Source: Raineyella sp964402325
GTDB lineage: Bacteria > Actinomycetota > Actinomycetes > Propionibacteriales > Propionibacteriaceae
Assembly: GCA_964402325.1 (NCBI GenBank)
Contig: CAYOBI010000001.1
Span: 1-64,000, forward strand
DNA: 64,000 nucleotides
Direction of reading: 5' to 3'
The stretch's first letter is position 1. Each line of letters opens with the position of its first letter. A model generated the notes under the pieces. That model did no database searches and was not told the DNA's origin. It was given only the letters and a program-made list of their open reading frames with translations. Made by a program: the position numbers and the translations under genes. Shown one piece after another: positions 8,980 to 18,542 of the stretch.

Positions 8980-10230
8980 TCAGTCCGCCCTGAGCCGGGC
9001 CAGCGCGTCCTCCACGTCGGCACACCAGGTGCCGTCCCCGAGGCGGGTCTCGTCGCCGATCACCAGCAGCCGATGGCCGGTCGATGCCAGCTGCTCGTTG
9101 ACCCTCGGCAGCAGGTGGCGGGCATGGGAGACGACAGTGCCGACCCGAGTCATGTCGACCACCACCGCCTCGCGGTCCACGGCCGCACCGAGGATGGTCC
9201 GCATCGCCGCCTCGATGCCGAGGAAGGCCAGGTCCCCCTGCAGCTCGACCAACCGCGCCCGATCCGAGAGGTCGACTACCTGGCGGACGGTCAGGTGGTG
9301 CGGCGGGGAGACCCGGGTGAAGTGCAGGTCGAAGTCCTGGGAGAGGTGCTCGCAGACCAGCGTGCCGCGGACGGAGTTGCCGTGTCGGTCCAGCGGCGGA
9401 GCGAAGGTCCCGATGCCCAGCTGCCCCGGCGCCGCGGCGACGATGCCCCCGCCGACCCCCGACTTGGCGGGCAGCCCGACCCGGATCATCCACTCCCCCG
9501 CGTTGTCGTACATGCCGCAGGTGGCCATCACCGACATCACCCGTTCGGCGACCGCCGCCGGCATGATCCGCTCCCCCGACACCGGGTGGACGCCGCGGTT
9601 GGCCAGGGTCGCCCCCATCCGGGCCAGGTCGGCGGCGGTGACGAGCACCGAGCACTGGCGCAGGTAGGCGTCCAGCGCGTCCTCCGGATCGCCGTCCACC
9701 ACGCCGGCGGAGGTCAGCAGCCAGGCCAGCGCCCGGTTGCGGGCAGCGTCTTCGGTCTCCGCCGCGTAGACCTCCTCGTCGACCTCCAGCGGGCGGCCGG
9801 CCAGCCGCTCGTAGAACTCCAGGATCCGCGGAAAGCGGGGCTCGAGAACGCACCAGTCGGCGGCGATCGCGCCGACGTTGACCAGTGGGTTCGCCGGGCG
9901 GTGCGGTTCCCCGTCGAGGGAGATCTCGTTGAACGCCTCCCCCGAGGGCTCCACGTTGATCCGGGCGTCCATGTATTCGCTGCCGCGGTCGATCAGCGCC
10001 AACGCGTAGGTGAAGGCCTTGGAGATCGACTGGATCGCGAAGCGCTCCTCCGACTCACCGCCGGCGTACTCGTGCCCGTCGACCGTGCAGATCGCGACGC
10101 CGGTGGCCGAGGGATGCTCCGCTCCGATCGCGTACGGCTCCCCGTCCGTCACCTCCCGGGTGCGGGCGACCACCTCTTCGAGGTGGTCCAGGACCGGCGT
10201 ACGAGCGGCGAGGATCTCGGGCGTCTCCAT
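8980..10230 (-). CDS. glsA: Glutaminase with C-terminal STAS domain
   Basis: Hydrolyses L-glutamine to glutamate and ammonia in the cytoplasm. The glutaminase domain (about 1-305) belongs to the serine beta-lactamase-like fold. The catalytic SxxK appears as SISK, with NPLVNVGAIA, the CSVLVTAADLARMGATLANRG segment and KSGVGGGIVA. A STAS domain (about 320-416) follows, an extension known in some actinobacterial glutaminases and possibly regulatory. The ATG at 10230 begins METPEILAART; the longer frame to 10278 has no family support. It is divergent from a GntR regulator and shares about 140 bp of promoter DNA with it. Confidence 0.92.
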   Translation of the reverse strand: METPEILAARTPVLDHLEEVVARTREVTDGEPYAIGAEHPSATGVAICTVDGHEYAGGESEERFAIQSISKAFTYALALIDRGSEYMDARINVEPSGEAFNEISLDGEPHRPANPLVNVGAIAADWCVLEPRFPRILEFYERLAGRPLEVDEEVYAAETEDAARNRALAWLLTSAGVVDGDPEDALDAYLRQCSVLVTAADLARMGATLANRGVHPVSGERIMPAAVAERVMSVMATCGMYDNAGEWMIRVGLPAKSGVGGGIVAAAPGQLGIGTFAPPLDRHGNSVRGTLVCEHLSQDFDLHFTRVSPPHHLTVRQVVDLSDRARLVELQGDLAFLGIEAAMRTILGAAVDREAVVVDMTRVGTVVSHARHLLPRVNEQLASTGHRLLVIGDETRLGDGTWCADVEDALARLRAD

Positions 10231-10276
10231 GGCGCCAGCCAAGCACAGCGCCGGGAGACGCCGGAGGACAGGGCCC

Positions 10277-10347
10277 ATGTATAGACATGAGCGTCGCAGA
10301 CTGCCCCGTAAGTGGTCTTCACACGACCCGTGCCCTTTAATGTCTAG
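10277..10347. promoter_or_regulatory. Candidate GntR operator pair
   Basis: ATGTATAGACAT at 10277-10288 is a near-palindrome of the ATGTNTANACAT form. ATGTCTA recurs at 10340-10346, 63 bp away, next to the possible starts of the GntR gene. Paired sites between a divergent glutaminase and a GntR/UTRA regulator suggest autoregulation and control of glsA. Based on sequence pattern only. Confidence 0.5.
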
Positions 10348-10369
10348 CCCAATGTGGGATCATGTCCGA

Positions 10370-11131
10370 ATGGGGACCGAGGGTGCCGGAGTCGCGCGGT
10401 ACGTCGCGATCGAACAATGGCTGGTCGGACTGTGCTCGACGCTGCCCGCCGGGTCCGGACTGCCGACGGAGGCCGAGGTCGCCGAACGGTTCCACGTCAG
10501 CCGGATGACCGCCCGCCAGGCCTTCCAGAACCTGGTGCAGGAGGGCCTGATCGAGCGGCGCCGCGGTGCCGGAAGCTTCGTGCTGCCCCGGCCCCTGCAT
10601 CGCAAACCGACGGTCATGCGCTCGTTCAGCCAGGAGATGGCGGCCCGCGGCCTGGTGGCAAGCTCGCGGATCGTCCGCGCCGAGGTGGCGACTGCGCCCG
10701 AAGCGGCGGCCGCCATGGGTCTGCCGCCCGCCGACTGGATGGTCATCATCGAACGGGTCAGGTGCGCCGATGGACTCCCCGTCGCCCTGGAGCGCGCCGT
10801 GCTGCCCGGCCGGTTCGCCGCGGTGCTGGAGGCCGATCTGGCCCAGGGCTCCCTGCACCAGGCCCTGGCCGCCCTCGGCCGACGGATCGGACAGGCCACC
10901 GGTTACGTCACCGCCCGGTTGGCCACCGATGAGGAGGCGGGACTGCTCGGCCTGGACCTGCCGGCCGCCCTGCTGGTCGAGTCCAGGATGGTCACCGACC
11001 CGGACGGCACCCCGATTGAGAGCACCCGCACCGCGTACGCGGGATCGCGCTGGGTGATCGACACCGGATCGTACGTCCCTGCCGAGCCTCCGCGTTCCGG
11101 CTCGGGAACCGGCCCTTCCCCTGCCCGGTAG
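10370..11131 (+). CDS. GntR-family regulator with UTRA ligand domain (HutC subfamily)
   Basis: A 253-residue transcription factor. The N-terminal winged helix (about residues 8-70) includes SGLPTEAEVAERFHVSRMTARQAF and the wing LIERRRGAGSFV. The UTRA effector domain follows (about 90-235). ATG codons at 10340, 10352 and 10370 are in frame; 10370 is chosen because GGGA lies 10 nt before it and family similarity begins close by. Candidate operators lie just upstream. The effector is unknown; control of the divergent glutaminase is a reasonable inference. Confidence 0.88.
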   Translation: MGTEGAGVARYVAIEQWLVGLCSTLPAGSGLPTEAEVAERFHVSRMTARQAFQNLVQEGLIERRRGAGSFVLPRPLHRKPTVMRSFSQEMAARGLVASSRIVRAEVATAPEAAAAMGLPPADWMVIIERVRCADGLPVALERAVLPGRFAAVLEADLAQGSLHQALAALGRRIGQATGYVTARLATDEEAGLLGLDLPAALLVESRMVTDPDGTPIESTRTAYAGSRWVIDTGSYVPAEPPRSGSGTGPSPAR

Positions 11132-11164
11132 ATTGGAGGACACGTCCTCGGCGGGGAGGTCGCC

Positions 11165-11602
11165 ATGGCATGGATCCTCTGGTTGGTGCTGGCCGTGGCA
11201 CTGGGCGCGGCCGAGTTCGCCACCCTCACCCTCGCCTTCGGCCTGCTCGCTGCCGCGGCTCTCGTCGCGTCCGTGGTCGCCGGGCTGGGTGGCGGGGTCC
11301 TGGTGCAGGTGATCGCGTTCACCGCGGCGGGCGCCGTCGGCCTGCTGGTCGTACGACCGATCGCGCGCCGCCAACTCGAATCGCCACCCTTGTCGCGGGA
11401 GGGCTCCGATGCCCTCGTGGGGCAGACAGCCGTGGTCCTGCAGGAGGTCACCGCGCAGCAGGGCCTGGTCAAGCTCGCCGGTGACGCGTGGTCGGCCCGC
11501 TCGTTCGACGAGACCCACGTGATCCCCGTCGGAGCCGCGGTCGAGGTGATGGAGATCGACGGCGCCCGCGCCGTGGTCTATCCCCGCGACCTGCTCCCCT
11601 GA
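11165..11602 (+). CDS. NfeD-like membrane protein
   Basis: A 145-residue protein with two N-terminal membrane helices (about 4-24 and 28-62, the latter probably two spans). A C-terminal OB-fold-like domain follows: SDALVGQTAVVLQEV ... GDAWSARSFDETHVIPVGAAVEVMEIDG. This is the short NfeD form that partners SPFH proteins in membrane microdomains. The SPFH gene starts 30 bp downstream, so the two probably form an operon. Confidence 0.88.
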   Translation: MAWILWLVLAVALGAAEFATLTLAFGLLAAAALVASVVAGLGGGVLVQVIAFTAAGAVGLLVVRPIARRQLESPPLSREGSDALVGQTAVVLQEVTAQQGLVKLAGDAWSARSFDETHVIPVGAAVEVMEIDGARAVVYPRDLLP

Positions 11603-11632
11603 TCCCCCAGCCCTGAACGGAGACGAACAATC

Positions 11633-12748
11633 ATGGACCTGGTCCTGGTACCGATCATCGTCGCGGCGCTCCTGATGGTCTTTCTTGCCGTCGGCGGCGT
11701 CCGCGTCGTTCCTCAGGCCCGCCGCTACAACATCGAGCGGTTCGGCCGCTACCGGGTGACACTGCAACCCGGACTCAACTTCATCGTGCCGCTGGTGGAC
11801 CGGGTGAACAGTCGGCTCGACATCCGCGAGCAGGTGTTCACCTCCCGACCCCAGCCGGTCATCACCCAGGACAACCTGGTCGTGAACATCGACACGGTGC
11901 TCTACTACCAGATCACCGACCCGCGCGCGGCGGTCTACGAGGTCGCTGACTACCTGCAGGCGATCGACCAGCTCACCGTCACCACGCTGCGCAACGTCAT
12001 CGGTTCGATGGACCTGGAGAGCACCCTGACCTCGCGGGAGGAGATCAACGCCCAGTTGCGCTCAGTCCTCGACGACGCCACCGGCAAGTGGGGCATCCGG
12101 GTCAACCGCGTGGAGATCAAGGCCATCGATCCGCCGGCCACGATCAAGGAGGCGATGGAGAAGCAGATGCGCGCCGAGCGCGACAAGCGCGCCGCGATCC
12201 TGCATGCGGAGGGCGAACGGCAGGCGAAGATCCTCACCGCCGAAGGCACCCGGCAGCAGTCGATCCTGGAGGCCCAGGGCGACCAGCAGGCGGCGATCCT
12301 GCGCGCTGACGGCGAGGCGCGGGCGATCGACCTGGTGTTCCAGGCGGTCCACCGCAACGACGCCGATCCGAAGGTGCTGGCCTACAAGTACCTCGAGGTC
12401 CTGCCGCAGCTCGCAGAAGGCGAGAACAACACGCTGTGGGTCATTCCCGGTGAGCTGACCAGGGCGATCCAGACCGTGACCGAGGCGTTCGCCGACCGCT
12501 CCCCCGCCGCTGCCCGGACGCAGGCGCCGCCGTCCGTGGTCGGGCCCCAGGGGACGACCGAGGACGACGGGACCGCCGACGACGGGGGCACACCGGCCCT
12601 CACCGCCGGCGGACCGGCCGCCCTCGATGTCACGCCCAGCCCCGACCAGGTGGCCGAACTGGCTCGCACCGCGGTGGCCGACGCCAGGGCCGCCGCGGCT
12701 GCCGCGCAGCGGGAGATGCCGGGGTCGGAGGGGTCCCCCAGGCAGTAG
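11633..12748 (+). CDS. SPFH/Band 7 (stomatin-like) protein
   Basis: A 371-residue membrane-anchored scaffold protein. One N-terminal membrane segment (about 3-24) is followed by the SPFH domain (about 25-185; VVPQARRYNIERFGRYRVTLQPGLNF) and a long Ala/Gln/Glu-rich coiled coil (about 175-235) with repeated AEGERQAKILTAEG-like heptads. A low-complexity Pro/Ala/Asp tail makes up the last 80 residues. It is the expected partner of the preceding NfeD protein. The usual family role is organising membrane domains and quality control. Confidence 0.92.
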   Translation: MDLVLVPIIVAALLMVFLAVGGVRVVPQARRYNIERFGRYRVTLQPGLNFIVPLVDRVNSRLDIREQVFTSRPQPVITQDNLVVNIDTVLYYQITDPRAAVYEVADYLQAIDQLTVTTLRNVIGSMDLESTLTSREEINAQLRSVLDDATGKWGIRVNRVEIKAIDPPATIKEAMEKQMRAERDKRAAILHAEGERQAKILTAEGTRQQSILEAQGDQQAAILRADGEARAIDLVFQAVHRNDADPKVLAYKYLEVLPQLAEGENNTLWVIPGELTRAIQTVTEAFADRSPAAARTQAPPSVVGPQGTTEDDGTADDGGTPALTAGGPAALDVTPSPDQVAELARTAVADARAAAAAAQREMPGSEGSPRQ

Positions 12749-12904
12749 CCGCGACCGCTGGCATTGGGCCGGTTGAGTAGCATGGGTCCGGCTCGGGGCA
12801 CGGACCACCGCCTCCCGGTCCACGTTCCCGGGCCGGGACCGGCACTGTCGGTGGCCCCTGGGACGATGTGTCAGCAGCGAGGCGAGGGAGGGGAGGGAGG
12901 GGAC

Positions 12905-15900
12905 GTGTCGAGCGAATTGCAGTCCGGTGCAGCCGATCTGACCGATGAGGCGCTGGCGCTGAGATTCGGGCAGGAGACCCTCCGCCGGGGGCGTGGCTAC
13001 GCGGACCAGGGACGCGTCGGCGAGATCGCGGTCGGCGGTGCCGGGGAGCGCGTCCTGATCAGCGCGACCGTGCACGGCTCGTCCGCCTACCACACGGTGA
13101 TCAGCAGGGTCGCGACGCCCGGTCGGGCGTCCCTGGCGACCCACTGCTCCTGCCCGCTCGGCAGCGACTGCAAGCACGTCGTCGCCGTCCTCCTCGTCCT
13201 GCGCGCCGGTGCCGCGCCGGAATCCTCGCCGCGATCGGGCCGGCAGCTCGTCCCGGCCTGGCAGCGGGCCCTGGCGGTGGTCGCGGAGCAAGCCGACGGT
13301 GCCCGGCAGGGGGACCCGCTCGGGCTGCAGTTCGCGATGGACAAGGACGGTCGACTCAGCCTGCAGCCGGTGCTGCGAGGGGTGTCCGGTCGGTGGATCC
13401 GTACCGGGATCAGTTGGGACTCCCTGCGTGGCTTCACCGGGCAGTTCCGGGCCCGGCACGTCGAGACGCTGCGGATGCTCGACGCCTGCGCAGGGCAGGG
13501 CACCTACTACGGCTACTACGGCCGCAGCGGTCCACTGTCCCTCGACCAGGCCCGACCCGCCGTGTGGGGTGCCCTGCGGGACGCCCGGGAGGCCGGGGTC
13601 GACTTCGTCCCGGCCGCCCGGACGCCCCCGGTCCGGCTGGCCGACGGCCCGGCCGCGTTGACCCTCGAGGTCAGCCCGGCCGCGGCGGACGGGCTGGCGT
13701 TGTTGCCGGCGGTCCGGGTGCCCGGTGCCGTCAGCGGCAGTCCCGTGGCCCTCCTCGGGCGCCCCGTCCACGGGGTGTGCGTGTCCTTGCCGGACGGGCT
13801 CCTGCTGGGCGGGTTCGAGCGTCCGTTGACCGCGGCACAGCACGCCCTCGTCGAACAGGGCCCGCTCACGGTCCCGCAGCAGGACGTCGCCCGGTTCGTC
13901 ACCGGCTACCTGCCCGCCCTGCGGCACACGGTCGACGTACGGGAAGCCGAGGGGGTCGACCTGCCCGCAGCCGCGCTGCCGGTGCTCGAGGTCCACCTCA
14001 CCTTCCACCCTGGGGACCGGGCGGCCCTGCGCTGGGCGGTCCGCTACGACCTGGGCGGCGAGACGCTCTCCTTCGACCCGGCGCCCGGGGAGGACGACCC
14101 GCTCGTGCGTGACCCGGCGGCCGAGCGGGCCCTGTTCGCGTCGCTGCCGGACGGTCCGTGGCCCGTCGTCGACAGCCCGGAGGGCCGCCGCCCGGACGGG
14201 GAGGCGATCCTGGCCGGCCGCGCCACCATCGACCTGGCGACCACGGCGCTGCCCCGGTTGCGTGCGGTCGACGGCGTCGAGGTCCACGTGCACGGGGCCG
14301 TGCCCGACTACCGTGAGTCGTCCGAGACACCGCAGGTGAACCTGAGGGTCAGCCGGCCCGAGGACGGGGTGACCGACTGGTTCGACCTGGCCGTCGACGT
14401 CACCCTGGGGGACGAGGAGGTCCCCTTCGTCGCCCTCTTCACCGCCTTGACACTCGGCCACGACCACCTCGTGCTGGAGTCCGGCACCTGGTTCGGCCTC
14501 GACCGCCCGGAGCTCGACCAACTGCGCCACCTGATCGAGGAGGCGCGTGACCTGGGTGACGGCGAGCCGGGCAGCTACCGACTGCGCGTCGAACACGCCG
14601 GCCTGTGGGATGAACTCGTCTCCCTCGGGGTGGTCGTCGACCAGGCGGACAGTTGGCGGCGGGCGGTCTCCGGACTTCTCGACCGCACCGAGCTGCCGCC
14701 CGCCCCGGTCCCCACCGGGCTGCACGCCACGCTGCGCCCCTACCAGGAGGAAGGGTTCCGCTGGCTGCGGTTCCTCTGGTCCTGCGGCCTGGGCGGAATC
14801 CTCGCCGACGACATGGGACTGGGCAAGACACTGCAGGCACTGGCCCTGATCGCCTCCGCCCGGGAGCACGGCGAACTGGCCGACCCGGTGCTCGTCGTCG
14901 CCCCCACGAGCGTGTTGTCGACGTGGGAGTCGGAGGCGGCCCGGTTCACCCCCGAGCTGGACGTACGGGTCGTGACGCGCACCTCGACCAAGCGCGAGTC
15001 CACCCTGTCCGAGCTGGCCCGCGGGGCCCACGTCGTCGTCACCTCCTACACCCTGCTGCGCCTGGACGACGTGGAGTACGCGGCCCAGCACTGGTCGGGG
15101 GTGATCCTCGACGAGGCGCAGTTCGTCAAGAACCGGCACGCCAAGGCCTACCAGGCGGTCCGGAGGCTGCAGACCGACGTCCGGTTCGCCATCACCGGCA
15201 CACCGCTGGAGAACAGCCTGATGGACCTGTGGTCCCTGTTGTCCATCGCCGCCCCCGGCCTGTACCCCGACCCGGAGCGCTTCACCGAGCTCTATCGCCG
15301 TCCCATCGAGAGCGGTTCCGACCCCGACGCGCTCCCCCGGCTGCGCCGCAGGATCCGGCCCGTGATGCTGCGACGGACGAAACAGGCGGTGGCCGCCGAC
15401 CTGCCCCCCAAACAGGAACAGGTGGTTCCGGTCACCCTCGCCCCCGCGCACCGGCGGCTCTACGACAAGCAACTCCATGCCGAACGCCAGAAGGTGCTGG
15501 GGCTGGTCGGCGACCTCGACCGCAACCGCATCGCGATCCTCCGGTCGCTCACCCGGCTGCGCCAGCTCAGCCTCTCGCCGGCACTGATCGATCCCGCGCA
15601 TCCCGCCCAGTCGGCGAAGATCGACCTCCTGGTCGAGATGCTCACCGAGTTGGCGACCGAGGGCCACCGGGCCCTGGTGTTCAGCCAGTTCACCTCGTTC
15701 CTGGGGCTGGTGAAGCGCCGCCTGGACGCGGCCCACGTCGGCTACCAGTACCTCGACGGGAGTACCCGGGACCGGGCCGCCCCCGTGAACGCGTTCCGCA
15801 CCGGCGACGATCCGGCGTTCCTGATCAGCCTCAAGGCGGGCGGCTTCGGCCTCACTCTCACCGAGGCCGACTACGTGTTCGTCCTGGACCCCTGGTGGAA

Positions 15901-16117
15901 CCCCGCCACCGAGTTGCAGGCCATCGACCGCACCCACCGGATCGGCCAGGACAAGAGCGTCGTCGTCTACCGCCTGGTCAGCGCGGACACCATCGAGGAA
16001 CGCGTCGTCGCGCTGCAGCAGCGCAAGCGCGACCTGTTCGACCAGGTCGTCGGGACCGGCAGCGACGTCGCGGCACCGCTCAGCGCCGCCGACATCCGCG
16101 GCCTGCTGGACCTGTGA
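12905..16117 (+). CDS. SWIM zinc-finger SNF2-family helicase
   Basis: A 1070-residue DNA translocase of the bacterial SNF2 (HepA/RapA-like) group. An N-terminal SWIM zinc finger is visible as HCSCP-LGSDCKH (near residues 79-90). The SNF2 ATPase part starts near residue 605 with GGILADDMGLGKT (motif I), then DEAQ (motif II) and FAITGTPLENSL (motif III). The second RecA lobe carries VFSQFTSFL, LKAGGFGLTLTEADYVF and AIDRTHRIGQ. A GTG at 12905 follows a GGAGGGAGGGGAC ribosome site and is preferred over upstream ATGs at 12764, 12782 and 12866. It probably remodels nucleoprotein or stalled RNA polymerase. Confidence 0.9.
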   Translation: MSSELQSGAADLTDEALALRFGQETLRRGRGYADQGRVGEIAVGGAGERVLISATVHGSSAYHTVISRVATPGRASLATHCSCPLGSDCKHVVAVLLVLRAGAAPESSPRSGRQLVPAWQRALAVVAEQADGARQGDPLGLQFAMDKDGRLSLQPVLRGVSGRWIRTGISWDSLRGFTGQFRARHVETLRMLDACAGQGTYYGYYGRSGPLSLDQARPAVWGALRDAREAGVDFVPAARTPPVRLADGPAALTLEVSPAAADGLALLPAVRVPGAVSGSPVALLGRPVHGVCVSLPDGLLLGGFERPLTAAQHALVEQGPLTVPQQDVARFVTGYLPALRHTVDVREAEGVDLPAAALPVLEVHLTFHPGDRAALRWAVRYDLGGETLSFDPAPGEDDPLVRDPAAERALFASLPDGPWPVVDSPEGRRPDGEAILAGRATIDLATTALPRLRAVDGVEVHVHGAVPDYRESSETPQVNLRVSRPEDGVTDWFDLAVDVTLGDEEVPFVALFTALTLGHDHLVLESGTWFGLDRPELDQLRHLIEEARDLGDGEPGSYRLRVEHAGLWDELVSLGVVVDQADSWRRAVSGLLDRTELPPAPVPTGLHATLRPYQEEGFRWLRFLWSCGLGGILADDMGLGKTLQALALIASAREHGELADPVLVVAPTSVLSTWESEAARFTPELDVRVVTRTSTKRESTLSELARGAHVVVTSYTLLRLDDVEYAAQHWSGVILDEAQFVKNRHAKAYQAVRRLQTDVRFAITGTPLENSLMDLWSLLSIAAPGLYPDPERFTELYRRPIESGSDPDALPRLRRRIRPVMLRRTKQAVAADLPPKQEQVVPVTLAPAHRRLYDKQLHAERQKVLGLVGDLDRNRIAILRSLTRLRQLSLSPALIDPAHPAQSAKIDLLVEMLTELATEGHRALVFSQFTSFLGLVKRRLDAAHVGYQYLDGSTRDRAAPVNAFRTGDDPAFLISLKAGGFGLTLTEADYVFVLDPWWNPATELQAIDRTHRIGQDKSVVVYRLVSADTIEERVVALQQRKRDLFDQVVGTGSDVAAPLSAADIRGLLDL

Positions 16118-16163
16118 CCTGGTCCGGCCCTTCACCGACCGCGACGCCGTCGAGGCGCTCCGG

Positions 16164-18542
16164 TCACTCCCGGAACTTCAACACCTCGGTCACCGGCACC
16201 GTCCGCGTGTCGCGGGAGGTGGCCAGCCGCACCACGGCGTACGACCCGAGGGCCAGCCCGGCCATCACCACAACGTCGCGGACGGTGACGAAGAACGGGA
16301 TGCCGAGCGGCAGGTGGACCGTCATCAGCCGCCAGACCTGGCTCATGATCGCCGCCGACACCGGGATCGCGACGGCCATGCTGCCCACCACCAGCCACAG
16401 GTAGTTGTCGAGATAGAGCCGGCTCACCTGCCGGTCGCTGTAGCCGAGCGCCTTGAGCAACGAGATCGAGTATCGCTGCCGGGCGACGACCAGCCGGATC
16501 AGCACGTACAGCACGACGACCATGATCATCATCGACGACCAGGTGACCAGCGACACGATCCGCGACAGCAGGGCGTTGAACTTCACCACCCCACCGAGCA
16601 TCTCCTCCCTGGTGGCATGGCTGAGCACCCGGTCCGGGTCGAGATCCAGCGGATGGTCCGCCAGCAGGGCGTTGTAGAAGGGCACGGCGGTGCCTCCGGC
16701 CGCGGTGCTCATCCGCCCGGCGGCGACCGGGACGGCCGGGTCCAGCAACTGCTGGGCGTGCGCGGGGGTGGTGAAGCCGAAGGCGATCGCCTGGTAGTCG
16801 GTGATCCCCACCACACGGAAGGCCCAGTTGAGCGAACTGCCGTCGCTCAGCGCGATGGTGTCACCGACGTGCAGGCGGTACTTCTGGGCGGCCGCCTTCG
16901 ACACCACCAGCTCATGCTCCCCCAATCCGCTGACGTCGACCGGGAAGTACGGGTCGCCCGGCTGGACCCCGAGCACCGTGAGGGCCTTGTCCCGACGACC
17001 GTCCGCCCCGAGCACCTGCATCGGGACGGCGACGGCCGGATGGGCACCGGCCGGGACCGAGCCGAGGTCGGGGAACCGCAGCGTGTAGAAATCGTGGAAG
17101 GTGAGGTCGGCCTGGGCTCGGGCGAGGTAGCTGTCCATCGAGCTGCGCATGCCGAGCCCGAACACCATCAGCAGGCTGCAGAGGAACAGGCCGGCCCCGA
17201 TCAGCAGGTAGCTGCCGACCGTCCGCAGGGCCTGGCGGAGCCGGAACATCATCACGAACGGCAGCCGGTCCAGCCGCAGCGGCAGCGTCCGGCCGGCCGT
17301 CGCCTGGGGGCGCAACAGTTCCTGCGTCGGCCGGTTCAGCGCGGTCCGGATGACCAGGATGTTGACCAGGGCCACCAGCACCGACGGGACCGCGATGCTC
17401 GCCGCTACGATCGCCGGCGACGGCAGGACCGACACCGCCGGGAAGGAGTAGTAGCCGGTGACCAGGCCCAGGGACGGGGCGAGCAACCGGCCGAGGACCG
17501 TGCCGAGGGTGGAGCCGAGCACCGTGACGGCCAGCGGCAGGATCAGGTAGTAGCGCAGCAGGGCCGCCTCGCCGGTGCCGAGCGCCGACTGGGTGCCGAT
17601 CACCACCGAGTCGCGCAGGATCCGGTCCCGGGAGAACTCCGCCAGGACGTACGCCACCAGCAGGGTGACCAGCACCGTCGTCACCAGCGTCACGACCATC
17701 GTCGTCCGGGCGTCGGAGACCGCCCCGGTGATCCGCGGGTTGTCCCCGGCGGGCAGGAACAGCGACATCGCCGGGTAGTGCAGCGGCGCGCCGGCCTCGC
17801 GGGCCGCGTCGATGGCCTTGGTCACGTACGGATTGGTGGCCCGGGCCGGGTCGAGGGTGATCCGCTGCAGGTGCTCGCGCAGTTGGTCCTGGGTGGCGCC
17901 GTGCAGCAGGTAGCCGTACGCCCACACGACCTCGCGCGGGTGGGCGGCCGCCAGCCGGTCGTACGTGGCGGGGGCGACGACCGCGAGGGCGAACCCGGCC
18001 GGGTCACTGGTCTGGCCCAGGCGTGGGCTGGCCAGGGTGTAGTCCGGCAGGCTGCCGATCCCGCTGATCCGCAGCGTCCGGCCGTCGACGGTGATCGCGT
18101 CGCCGACCCGCAGGTCGTGCGCGGCCGCGTGCTTCTTCTCCACCATCACCTCGTCCGGGCCCCTCGGCAGGGTGCCGGTGTCGAGGGTGGGCCGGCTGAC
18201 CGTCTGGTCGGCCCGGAACACTCGCACCGTGGTGACCTGGGCACCCGACCGGCCCGGCACGTCGACGTACGGGGTGGGCTCGATCCTGGCTCCGACGGCC
18301 TCGGCGGCGGCGAGCTGGGCCGCGGTCAGCGGCACTTCGGTGACGACGGTGCCGTCGGCGAGCTGTCCGAGGCGGGCGCCCTGCTCGATCCCGCGCAGCG
18401 TCGCGGTGGCCGACCCGAGCAGTCCGACGACGACGCCCAGGCCGACGGTGAGCAGCACCACGATCGCGGTCCACCGCGCCCAGGTGGCCCGGAAACCGCG
18501 CCAGTTGCGCCGTGCCGTGAGGCCGATGGCGATGGTGTTCAC
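16164..18542 (-). CDS. FtsX-like ABC transporter permease, large two-repeat form
   Basis: A 792-residue membrane protein of the MacB/FtsX permease type. It has one N-terminal membrane segment, a large extracytoplasmic domain (about 60-265), three membrane helices, a middle segment, a second extracytoplasmic domain (about 445-640) and three C-terminal helices. This is a duplicated FtsX arrangement. The GTG start at 18542 overlaps the stop of the ATPase gene (GTGA), so the two are translationally coupled. The substrate is unknown; such pairs often export lipoproteins, peptides or antibiotics or act in mechanotransmission. Confidence 0.9.
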   Translation of the reverse strand: MNTIAIGLTARRNWRGFRATWARWTAIVVLLTVGLGVVVGLLGSATATLRGIEQGARLGQLADGTVVTEVPLTAAQLAAAEAVGARIEPTPYVDVPGRSGAQVTTVRVFRADQTVSRPTLDTGTLPRGPDEVMVEKKHAAAHDLRVGDAITVDGRTLRISGIGSLPDYTLASPRLGQTSDPAGFALAVVAPATYDRLAAAHPREVVWAYGYLLHGATQDQLREHLQRITLDPARATNPYVTKAIDAAREAGAPLHYPAMSLFLPAGDNPRITGAVSDARTTMVVTLVTTVLVTLLVAYVLAEFSRDRILRDSVVIGTQSALGTGEAALLRYYLILPLAVTVLGSTLGTVLGRLLAPSLGLVTGYYSFPAVSVLPSPAIVAASIAVPSVLVALVNILVIRTALNRPTQELLRPQATAGRTLPLRLDRLPFVMMFRLRQALRTVGSYLLIGAGLFLCSLLMVFGLGMRSSMDSYLARAQADLTFHDFYTLRFPDLGSVPAGAHPAVAVPMQVLGADGRRDKALTVLGVQPGDPYFPVDVSGLGEHELVVSKAAAQKYRLHVGDTIALSDGSSLNWAFRVVGITDYQAIAFGFTTPAHAQQLLDPAVPVAAGRMSTAAGGTAVPFYNALLADHPLDLDPDRVLSHATREEMLGGVVKFNALLSRIVSLVTWSSMMIMVVVLYVLIRLVVARQRYSISLLKALGYSDRQVSRLYLDNYLWLVVGSMAVAIPVSAAIMSQVWRLMTVHLPLGIPFFVTVRDVVVMAGLALGSYAVVRLATSRDTRTVPVTEVLKFRE

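Noticed and set aside
12062..16135. A 1357-residue open frame on the minus strand opposite the SWIM/SNF2 helicase
   Set aside because: It is Gly/Arg/Ala/Asp-rich with no motif and lies entirely opposite a gene with clear helicase motifs; long antisense frames are common in GC-rich DNA.
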